From positions 1-7,712 of the forward strand of contig CAIZHC010000136.1 of the NCBI GenBank assembly GCA_903932705.1: a DNA stretch of 7,712 nucleotides. Direction: 5' to 3'. Positions 1 to 5,884 of this stretch are shown here, one piece after another. A program made the position numbers and the translations under genes. The stretch is from an uncultured Actinomycetes bacterium (lineage in GTDB: Bacteria; Actinomycetota; Actinomycetes; Nanopelagicales; Nanopelagicaceae). The stretch's first letter is position 1; each line of letters begins with the position of its first letter. Below the pieces are notes generated by a model, which was given only the letters and a program-made list of their open reading frames with translations, made no database searches and was not told where the DNA came from.

Positions 1-32
1 AGTGGGCTGCTCTACCACTGAGCCACCGAGGC
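1..32 (-). tRNA. tRNA, 5' half only (probably tRNA-Thr), cut by the window edge
   Basis: Read on the minus strand from 32 down to 1, the sequence gives a clean tRNA 5' half: acceptor strand GCCTCGG (32-26), TG at positions 8-9, D-stem GCTC (23-20), D-loop AGTGGTA, D-stem GAGC (12-9), A26, anticodon 5' strand GCCCA (7-3), then the loop bases C32 and T33. The window ends exactly before the anticodon, so the isotype cannot be read. Both D-stem strands pair perfectly. I suggest threonine because a tRNA-Thr lies near the topA/holB cluster in other actinobacteria as I recall; that is inference. The T-arm and 3' acceptor strand lie outside the window. Confidence 0.88.
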
Positions 33-35
33 GGA

Positions 36-72
36 GTTGTAAGAGTACCCTGTGGGATATGGAAGTTGTCGC
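36..72 (-). promoter_or_regulatory. candidate promoter of the tRNA gene
   Basis: On the minus strand there is a -10-like TACTCT at 48-43 and a GCGACA (sharing GACA with TTGACA) at 72-67, with an 18-nt spacer. Transcription would start near 36, giving a leader of about 4 nt before the mature 5' end at 32. The matches are partial. The promoter would lie mostly inside the first codons of the divergent gene at 59. Confidence 0.35.
46..58 (+). promoter_or_regulatory. candidate -10 element for a leaderless DUF6941-like transcript
   Basis: TACCCT at 46-51 fits the TAnnnT pattern of actinobacterial -10 elements. It is followed by 7 nt and then the ATG at 59, so transcription would begin at or next to the start codon. 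This agrees with the lack of a clear Shine-Dalgarno sequence between 33 and 58. No good -35 hexamer is present at 17-nt spacing, where the DNA is tRNA sequence. It overlaps the opposite -10 candidate at 43-48. Confidence 0.35.
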
Positions 73-499
73 AATCCTTTGTAACCATGTAGAGACCCCC
101 AATGGCCTGATGTACATCTCTGGCGGTGGAATTGACCGGGTAAATGTCCCCGCAGGCGCACCGGCTCCTTGGCCAATCACAATTGCAATGGCTGTTCAGG
201 TGAAAGTTCCTTGGAACTTAACAAATATGGATCATCGCCTCATAATCTGTTTACAGGATATTGATGGCCAGGAAGTTCTCCTTCCAACAGGGCCAGATAC
301 CTTTGGACCATTTCGAGCAGAGATGAATTTCCAAGTTGGGCGCCCTGAAGGGTTAGAACCAGGCGAAGGTCAGATCATTAATCTGGGATTTAATATGCCG
401 ATGCTGCCGATGCCGCGGTTGGGTTCTTATCTTTTTACCTGCGAAATTGATGGTGAAGAGTTAGAGCGTGCGAGATTTAAAGTAATTCAGGCGAATTAA
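59..499 (+). CDS. DUF6941-like small protein of unknown function
   Basis: This 146-residue protein resembles the actinobacterial DUF6941 family, recognised from its opening (residues 1-24, a beta strand then YISGGG at 19-24) and the following VPW motif (50-52). The N-terminus resembles family members reading 'ADxxxxxxGKLYxxGGG'. The later part (61-146) alternates hydrophobic strands with turns and ends in a strand pair around YLFTCEIDGEE, so a small beta-sandwich is likely. There is no signal peptide or membrane segment, so it is probably cytoplasmic. No biochemical role is known to me. I chose the ATG at 59 because the reading frame upstream runs into the opposite-strand tRNA and family homology begins at MEVV. 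The gene diverges from the tRNA with a 26-bp gap. Its stop codon (497-499) overlaps the stop of the VOC gene on the other strand. Confidence 0.82.
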   Translation: MEVVAILCNHVETPNGLMYISGGGIDRVNVPAGAPAPWPITIAMAVQVKVPWNLTNMDHRLIICLQDIDGQEVLLPTGPDTFGPFRAEMNFQVGRPEGLEPGEGQIINLGFNMPMLPMPRLGSYLFTCEIDGEELERARFKVIQAN

Positions 500-1140
500 T
501 CTACGCGCACTTCTCCAGTTGGAGTCTTTAAGTAGACCGCAACAATTCCGGTATCTCCATCATTTGTTTCTGGATCAACCCAGATAATTTCTACATCGCC
601 AATTGCATCTGAAACTTCTGAACCTGCGTATTCGCGAATCTTCTCTTTATCTCCAGAAAACTCAACTTTAGTAATTGATGCGGTTGCGATTCCATCTTTT
701 GAAGGATGCTCGGTTGTGAGCCATTCGATAAAGAACGGAAGTTGCTTATCCTGCAAAATATCTGAAACACCAATCTGCTTCCAGCGTAGATCAGTTCCAT
801 CTGGCTTCATTCGGTGACCTTCTGCAGCTGGGCGACCTATACGGGTTTCGATGGGAGCAATGTCATCTGTCGATAGAACCCAAGTCAACCAACCTCCACC
901 TTCATTTGCGCGCTTTGAAACTGCGCGACCAAATGGGTTGCTATCTGTTGCTGGATGATCAAGTGGGCAAACAACTTCAAGGTAATGACCGTTATGAAGT
1001 GGCGCCGTGAAATTACGAGTTCCAAATCGTGGATGGATACCACCATCAACGAATGTGGTGCCGAGCGTCGAGCCTAAACGTTGTACGGTGTCAGAGAGTT
1101 GTTCGTGACTGGTTACGTATGAGACATGGTCTAAGCGCAT
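496..1140 (-). CDS. VOC-superfamily glyoxalase-like protein (Glyoxalase_3 type)
   Basis: This is a 214-residue cytoplasmic protein of the vicinal-oxygen-chelate fold. Family signs are LDHVSYV at the N-terminus (His5, a usual metal-ligand position), the stretch GGIHPRFGTRN (33-43), HYLEVV with Glu55 (the usual acidic ligand position), and PFFIEW (135-140) in the second module, as in Glyoxalase_3 proteins. Substrate and reaction cannot be told: VOC members include lyases, dioxygenases, resistance proteins and non-catalytic binders. Length is typical for the family. The ATG at 1140 follows the hydrolase stop by 60 bp and has no evident Shine-Dalgarno, but a -10-like hexamer sits 6 nt upstream, so it may be leaderless. 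It could also be read through from the upstream operon. Its end overlaps the convergent DUF6941-like gene by 4 bp. Confidence 0.85.
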   Translation of the reverse strand: MRLDHVSYVTSHEQLSDTVQRLGSTLGTTFVDGGIHPRFGTRNFTAPLHNGHYLEVVCPLDHPATDSNPFGRAVSKRANEGGGWLTWVLSTDDIAPIETRIGRPAAEGHRMKPDGTDLRWKQIGVSDILQDKQLPFFIEWLTTEHPSKDGIATASITKVEFSGDKEKIREYAGSEVSDAIGDVEIIWVDPETNDGDTGIVAVYLKTPTGEVRVD

Positions 1141-1152
1141 AGGGAAATAATG
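1141..1152 (-). promoter_or_regulatory. candidate -10 element for a leaderless VOC transcript
   Basis: On the minus strand CATTAT (1152-1147) matches TATAAT at four of six positions and ends 6 nt before the ATG at 1140, the spacing expected if the transcript starts at the A of ATG. The position expected for a -35 element reads AAAAAG, a poor match. The rest of the 60-bp gap (1153-1200) holds only a weak imperfect hairpin at 1161-1183. Confidence 0.35.
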
Positions 1153-1200
1153 CCGTATTCCCGAGGGTGCTTTTTACCATCGGCGCATCTCTTTGGTTGG

Positions 1201-2691
1201 TTAGGCACCTACGGCAGCCGAGAGAGCCGAATCGGTATCGCAGGTGAGGTCGTGTGCTGGAACTACGCCAGTAAGTAGGTATTTGTTCATGGCATTGTCG
1301 ACGCAGCTACTGCCTCGATTTGCGCCAGTGTGTCCATCGCCATTGAGGGTGATCAAGGTGCTGTTCAAAAGGTCCTTATGTAAGCCTTGCGCCCACTGGT
1401 AGGGGGTCGCAGGGTCCCTGGTCGTTCCAATCACCAAGAGTGGATTAGTAGTCAATTTTGTAAGGGTCGGACTCGCAAGTGGTCCAACCTTCCAAAACTT
1501 ACAGGCCAAGCCAGAGTAAGCCAGATATGGACCAAAGAGAGGCGCAGCCATCGCAAATTTAACGGCGTCAGTCTGAATCTGGGCAACGGTTCGAGGATCC
1601 TTGAAGTCGAGGCAGGAGGTAATCTCTGAAATATCAGTCTGGTTACTTACATAATGGCCATTCACATCACGTTCATTGTATGAATCTACGAGCGCAAAGA
1701 ATCCATTTGGGTTCTTCTTTTCTAAAGCTTGTGAGAGCGCATATTTTAAATCTGGCCAACCATTAGTTGGATCATAAAGCGCAGCGGCAATTCCAGTTAT
1801 GGCTAGAGATTCTGATAATTCTCGACCAGTGTTGGAATGAAGTGGTTTAGTTCTACTCAATTGTATGAAGGCTTTAATTTCTTGAATTGAATAACTGGAA
1901 TTCGCCGCTACAAATGATTTGAGTGCGGTATCGAATCCAACTGCTTGCGCAATATTTTGGTTGACAACCGAAACATTGGGATCCACTGCACCATCTAAGA
2001 CAATTCTTCCGGTAGTTTTTGGATAGAGCGCCGCATACAAAGTTCCTAGAAAGGTTCCGTAGGACTTTCCGATGTAATTAAGTTTTGGTTCCTTGAGCAA
2101 GATACGGAGGAGCTCCATATCTTTCGCAGTTTCAAGAGTCGAATAATGTCCTAACTTAGAACCCGCCGCTCTTGCACAGTTGTTGGCGAGCATCTTCGCG
2201 GAGGAAATACCGGCCGCTAAATCTGCCGCGTTCTGTACTGAACCATTTCCACCAAGAAAAATATCTTCTTCTTTATCACTAAGACAGCGGATGGGATCTG
2301 AGAGGTTCACACCTCGAGGGTCAAAACCAATGAGGTCATAAACATTTTCAATGCTCTTAGAAACGATGTAGTCAGCGCTCAATACATACTGAATTCCAGA
2401 GCCTCCAGGGCCACCTGGATTCATTATGAGAGAGCCAATTCGCTTTGAAGGATTGTTCGCCGAGTGCTTAATCGCTTGTAAAGTTATTGTGTTGGTATCG
2501 ATATGGTTGTAATCAACCGGTACTTTAAAACTGGCGCAGAGAAAACCAATATTGCAATTGCTCCATCTCAGCGTTTGTGACTGTAAGGTTTTGAGAGTCC
2601 AGTTTTGCCCGGCATCTGCGGATGTAGAGATAATTGGAAGCCCAGGAAGAATGAGGGCAATAGCCAAAACAAGTAGGGTTTTGACCTTCAT
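1201..2691 (-). CDS. secreted serine alpha/beta hydrolase, tripeptidyl aminopeptidase-like (TAP-like C-terminal domain)
   Basis: This 496-residue exported hydrolase resembles the Streptomyces SlpD/SlpE and tripeptidyl aminopeptidase family, which removes short peptides from the N-termini of proteins outside the cell. Residues 1-27 form a signal peptide: MKVK, a hydrophobic core LLVLAIALILPGLPII, then a small-residue region. No lipobox cysteine is seen. MNPGGPGGSG (90-99) is the family oxyanion-hole loop. The nucleophile is Ser210 in GKSYG. The acid is probably Asp426 in TRDPATP and the base His454 in GDGHTG, both in the C-terminal TAP-like domain. Cys46/Cys52, Cys136/Cys172 and Cys463/Cys484 may form disulfides, as expected for an exported enzyme. 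The ATG overlaps the holB stop (ATGA), implying translational coupling, and no clear ribosome site is seen. Substrate is not shown; an esterase or a proline iminopeptidase activity remains possible. Confidence 0.88.
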   Translation of the reverse strand: MKVKTLLVLAIALILPGLPIISTSADAGQNWTLKTLQSQTLRWSNCNIGFLCASFKVPVDYNHIDTNTITLQAIKHSANNPSKRIGSLIMNPGGPGGSGIQYVLSADYIVSKSIENVYDLIGFDPRGVNLSDPIRCLSDKEEDIFLGGNGSVQNAADLAAGISSAKMLANNCARAAGSKLGHYSTLETAKDMELLRILLKEPKLNYIGKSYGTFLGTLYAALYPKTTGRIVLDGAVDPNVSVVNQNIAQAVGFDTALKSFVAANSSYSIQEIKAFIQLSRTKPLHSNTGRELSESLAITGIAAALYDPTNGWPDLKYALSQALEKKNPNGFFALVDSYNERDVNGHYVSNQTDISEITSCLDFKDPRTVAQIQTDAVKFAMAAPLFGPYLAYSGLACKFWKVGPLASPTLTKLTTNPLLVIGTTRDPATPYQWAQGLHKDLLNSTLITLNGDGHTGANRGSSCVDNAMNKYLLTGVVPAHDLTCDTDSALSAAVGA

Positions 2692-3839
2692 CGAAGTTGC
2701 ACCATCAACGCTTCAACTGCCAGTAAAGGCGCAGCGTTCCGCGCGAGGTTTGTCCGCGTCTTCATAATTGCCTCTAACTTCTTAAGAGTTACTTCGGGGG
2801 AAGTTCCTACAGCCACAATTCTAATCTCACGTTCCATATCTGTATTAATGAGCTCACTTGCCTGAAAATTTTCCGTACTTTGAACCAGCAAGGTATCTCG
2901 GTAGAAAGTGGCGATATCTAGTAGGGCGCGATCTAAGTAATCCCGAACCATTCTGGTCTGTCGAGATTTCTGCTCTTTTTCTAGCTCTTTAACAGCTTTC
3001 GCTCCGCCTTGAACCACTCGACTGCCTTGCTGACCCCAAGCCTCTTTTAGAGCGCTCGTCTCAGCATCGTTCCGTGTTGAGGCATCGGCCTCCGCCTCTC
3101 GCTTGGCGGCTTCAACTAAAAGTCCGGCGCACTTGAAAGCCGATGCAATGTCAGTGATGGTAAGTGGAAGTTTAAGGATGTCAGTTCTGCGGGTCCGAGC
3201 TTCCGGGTTATTGGCAAGATACCTGGCACGGCCGATATGACCTTGAGATGCCTTTGCCGCAAGTTCGGAAATCTGCGGGGAGAAAGATTCTGATACAAGA
3301 AGTTTTGTAACTGCCTCCACCGAAGGAGTTCGCAAAGTTACATTACGCGTTCTTGATCGAATCGTTGGCAGGACATCGCTCAAAGTTGGGGCACACAATA
3401 GCCAAACAGTTCGCAGTCCCGGCTCTTCAATTGCTTTGAGGAGCGCATTTGCAGCAGATTCAGTAAGACGATCTGCATCTTCAATAATTACAACACGGTA
3501 TTGCGCAACTGATGGAGTCCATGATGCTCTTGTAATTAATTCACGAATTTCGTCAATCTTGATCGAAAGACCTTCGGTTCTAATCAGCTCAACATCTGCA
3601 TGTGATCCCTTCAATGCAGTTGCACAGTTAACACAGGAGTTACAACCTGAATCAGGACAGAGCAGGGCTGCGGCAAATGCGAGAGCGGTATTGCTTCGAC
3701 CAGAACCTGGCGGACCTGTAAAGAGCCAAGCATGAGTCATATTCTGAGATTCATCTTCATTGTTTCTTGCAGAAATAACTGCATCTTTCAAAATTACAAC
3801 TGTCTCGTTCTGATCTATCAGTGAATCAAAAACTGACAT
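2688..3839 (-). CDS. holB: DNA polymerase III subunit delta' (clamp-loader subunit)
   Basis: This 383-residue AAA+ protein is the delta' subunit of the clamp loader, which with delta and tau/gamma opens the beta clamp and places it on primed DNA. Visible features are the P-loop-like GPPGSGRS (42-49), with Arg where ATP-binding members have Lys, as in other actinobacterial delta' proteins; a four-cysteine zinc site at Cys61, Cys66, Cys69 and Cys72; the Walker B-like VVIIEDAD (116-123); and the segment ANALLKAIEEP (130-140). The usual SRC motif reads SRT (162-164), keeping the arginine. A charged helical stretch (242-300) and the C-terminal collar helices ending NLARNAAPLLAVEALM follow. Length suits actinobacterial homologues. 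The ATG lies 2 bp after the stop of the MFS-kinase gene, with a weak AAGAAG upstream. The modified P-loop implies a structural, non-ATPase role. Confidence 0.95.
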   Translation of the reverse strand: MSVFDSLIDQNETVVILKDAVISARNNEDESQNMTHAWLFTGPPGSGRSNTALAFAAALLCPDSGCNSCVNCATALKGSHADVELIRTEGLSIKIDEIRELITRASWTPSVAQYRVVIIEDADRLTESAANALLKAIEEPGLRTVWLLCAPTLSDVLPTIRSRTRNVTLRTPSVEAVTKLLVSESFSPQISELAAKASQGHIGRARYLANNPEARTRRTDILKLPLTITDIASAFKCAGLLVEAAKREAEADASTRNDAETSALKEAWGQQGSRVVQGGAKAVKELEKEQKSRQTRMVRDYLDRALLDIATFYRDTLLVQSTENFQASELINTDMEREIRIVAVGTSPEVTLKKLEAIMKTRTNLARNAAPLLAVEALMVQLR

Positions 3840-3841
3840 GG

Positions 3842-5875
3842 CTACTTCTTGGATTTTTCGCGATTAATCTTCAAATGTGGAAGTTGCGAAACGCGCTCTT
3901 GAATTTGCGCGCCGATAACTGCCACTTCTTGCGTAGCATTTACAACAAAATAACGCTCTGGATCAAGATTGGCCAAATTAAGGAATTCGCGACGAACTCT
4001 CTCATGAAAGGCGAGAGGTTCTTGCTCCAGACGATCTACGCTTTCAAGTCTGCTCAACCCAATCTCAGCTGGTAAATCCATAATGATTGTCAGATTAGGG
4101 GTCAACGATTCAGTGGCCCAGCGAGAAATTCTTGCTACCTCATTGGGTTGAAGAATACGTCCTGCACCTTGGTATGCAATCGAGGAATCTAAATAGCGAT
4201 CGGTAATAACAATCTGACCTTGTTCAAGTGCTGGTTGAATGATTGTGTGAACGTGATTTGCCCTATCTGCTGCATAAAGTAGGGCTTCTGCACGAGGTGA
4301 AATCTCACCGGTCTTTGGATCCAACAAAATTTTCCGCAATTGTTTGCCTAGAACCGTGCCACCAGGTTCCCTCGTAACCACAACTTCTTCGCCAATGCTG
4401 GTGAGATATTTCTTAAGAAGTTGCGCCTGCGTTGACTTTCCTGAACCTTCGCCGCCTTCGAAGGCGATAAAGATTCCCTTATGAGAATGGCCAGTTATGC
4501 CACCAAGTTCTCCACGCAAAGCGGCCATAATGTCTGAGAAGAATGAAACATTAGGGCGATCTTTCATGCGCTTGTAGGAGATGATTCCTACAACCAACCC
4601 AATTAAGCCTGCTCCAAACATTGTGAACTCAGCTCCGCTGTAGCGTAGATGAATGTTATCTATCGTGAATTCATGTCTGCCAATAGATGCAGCAATAATC
4701 GGTGCAATCGCTAAGACCAATATAAGTGAGATGCGAATCAAAGATTGAACGAAGGCAAAAGTTCTACCTCGCACATCATCTTCAACTTCCATCCCTAAGA
4801 GAGTTTGTCCGGTGACCAATGAGAGTCCAGCAAAAGCTCCTACAAATACCGTCATTAAAATAGCAAGTACGATATTTGTGGAAAGTGCAAGAATTGCTAG
4901 GAACAATGAGGATGCTGTTAGCGAAAGTCCAAAGATGCGCCTTCTAGAGAATTGACCAAAGATCTTGGGACCGAGCCAAGCACCAAGTGCTAAACCTGAA
5001 AATACCGAGGCAAATAAAATTCCATAAGCGGAGTCGCCCGCATTGAGATCTCCAGCAAAAGTTCTCGCTAATCCAAAGACTGCGCCTGCGGCGAAGAAGG
5101 CACCTAACATGCCAAGGATTAATCCGCTTATAACTTTTGATTGAGAGACAAATTTAAATCCATCTATAAGTGATTTACCAAGGTTGTCGTTAACTGCACT
5201 CTTTGACGCCGATCCCCTTGGAATGCTTTGTAATTGATAAACAATCCACGCCGTGTAGAGAAATGAAATTGCATCAATATAAAGTGCTAAATCAGCCGCT
5301 GATGTATAGCGAGTATTACCCGCAGAAGTAAAAGTTTTTGCAATCAGAGCGAGAAAGGTAAAGGCAAAAGCCGCTACAGGTGCGCTGCCGTAACTTGCGA
5401 GCAAGGTCATCTGATTAGCTGATTCAAGCTTCTCTTTCGGAACTAAATTGGGAACTGAGGCTTCTTTTGCTGGAGACCAGAAGAGAGTGACCGCCTCAAC
5501 TATTACCGTTGCGGTGTAAAGCCAGATATAGCTATGAACCAATGGGATGGATAGGTAGAAACCAAATCTCAGAACATCACAAACAATCATCAGCCGTCTG
5601 CGGTCAAAGCGATCGGCAATCACTCCCGCAAGAGGTCCTAATAGGACGGCGGGGAGGAGACGGACAATAAAGACACCAGCAATAGCAAAGTTAGCTTTAC
5701 GGTAATTTCCGCCGGCGAGCTCTTGAGCGAGTGCGGTTGAGGCAAGGAGGCCCAACCAATCTCCGAAGGAGGAGAAGGCCATGCTGTTCCAAAGTTTGCG
5801 GAAAGCTGGGATTGCTAAGACGCTGCGGGATTCCGACTGCGCGGGGGCGGAAGGATATGGCAGCGCTTGGGACAT
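3842..5875 (-). CDS. tmk: fused MFS-type membrane transporter and thymidylate kinase
   Basis: This single 677-residue frame joins two complete modules. Residues about 25-435 form an MFS-type membrane domain with about 12 hydrophobic segments and the MFS loop motif GPLAGVIADRFDRRR (80-94). It resembles the EntS-like/MFS_3 exporters, but its substrate is unknown. After a short linker (about 436-466), residues 467-677 are dTMP kinase, which phosphorylates dTMP to dTDP. Signs are the P-loop GGEGSGKS (474-481), TREPGG (501-506), AADRANHV (535-542), TDRYLDSSIAYQG (558-570) and a lid reading GLSRLESVDRLEQE (606-619), which is about three residues shorter than in E. coli Tmk. No stop or frameshift separates the modules. 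The kinase would sit on the cytoplasmic face of the membrane. Similar fusions are annotated in other actinobacteria, so this is lineage-typical. The ATG follows the topA stop by 9 bp, with tandem stops between. The window has no second, free-standing tmk. Confidence 0.94.
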   Translation of the reverse strand: MSQALPYPSAPAQSESRSVLAIPAFRKLWNSMAFSSFGDWLGLLASTALAQELAGGNYRKANFAIAGVFIVRLLPAVLLGPLAGVIADRFDRRRLMIVCDVLRFGFYLSIPLVHSYIWLYTATVIVEAVTLFWSPAKEASVPNLVPKEKLESANQMTLLASYGSAPVAAFAFTFLALIAKTFTSAGNTRYTSAADLALYIDAISFLYTAWIVYQLQSIPRGSASKSAVNDNLGKSLIDGFKFVSQSKVISGLILGMLGAFFAAGAVFGLARTFAGDLNAGDSAYGILFASVFSGLALGAWLGPKIFGQFSRRRIFGLSLTASSLFLAILALSTNIVLAILMTVFVGAFAGLSLVTGQTLLGMEVEDDVRGRTFAFVQSLIRISLILVLAIAPIIAASIGRHEFTIDNIHLRYSGAEFTMFGAGLIGLVVGIISYKRMKDRPNVSFFSDIMAALRGELGGITGHSHKGIFIAFEGGEGSGKSTQAQLLKKYLTSIGEEVVVTREPGGTVLGKQLRKILLDPKTGEISPRAEALLYAADRANHVHTIIQPALEQGQIVITDRYLDSSIAYQGAGRILQPNEVARISRWATESLTPNLTIIMDLPAEIGLSRLESVDRLEQEPLAFHERVRREFLNLANLDPERYFVVNATQEVAVIGAQIQERVSQLPHLKINREKSKK

Positions 5876-5884
5876 GGGCTAAGC

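Noticed and set aside
2..58. Upstream GTG extension of the DUF6941-like frame starting at 2
   Set aside because: These codons overlap the opposite-strand tRNA, and family similarity begins at the ATG at 59.
1161..1183. Possible hairpin terminator after the hydrolase gene (CCGA...TCGG with a GG/CC inner pair)
   Set aside because: The stem is interrupted and short, and no T-run follows on the minus strand; the T-tract lies in the loop region.
1387..1629. 80-residue plus-strand open frame within the hydrolase gene
   Set aside because: It is antisense to the TAP-like domain, with no start context or family resemblance.
3436..3735. 99-residue plus-strand open frame within holB
   Set aside because: It is antisense to the P-loop, zinc-site and Walker B region of holB; a shadow frame.
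3821..4075. 84-residue plus-strand open frame across the holB start and the kinase end
   Set aside because: It is antisense to two well-supported genes with conserved motifs and has no recognisable domain.
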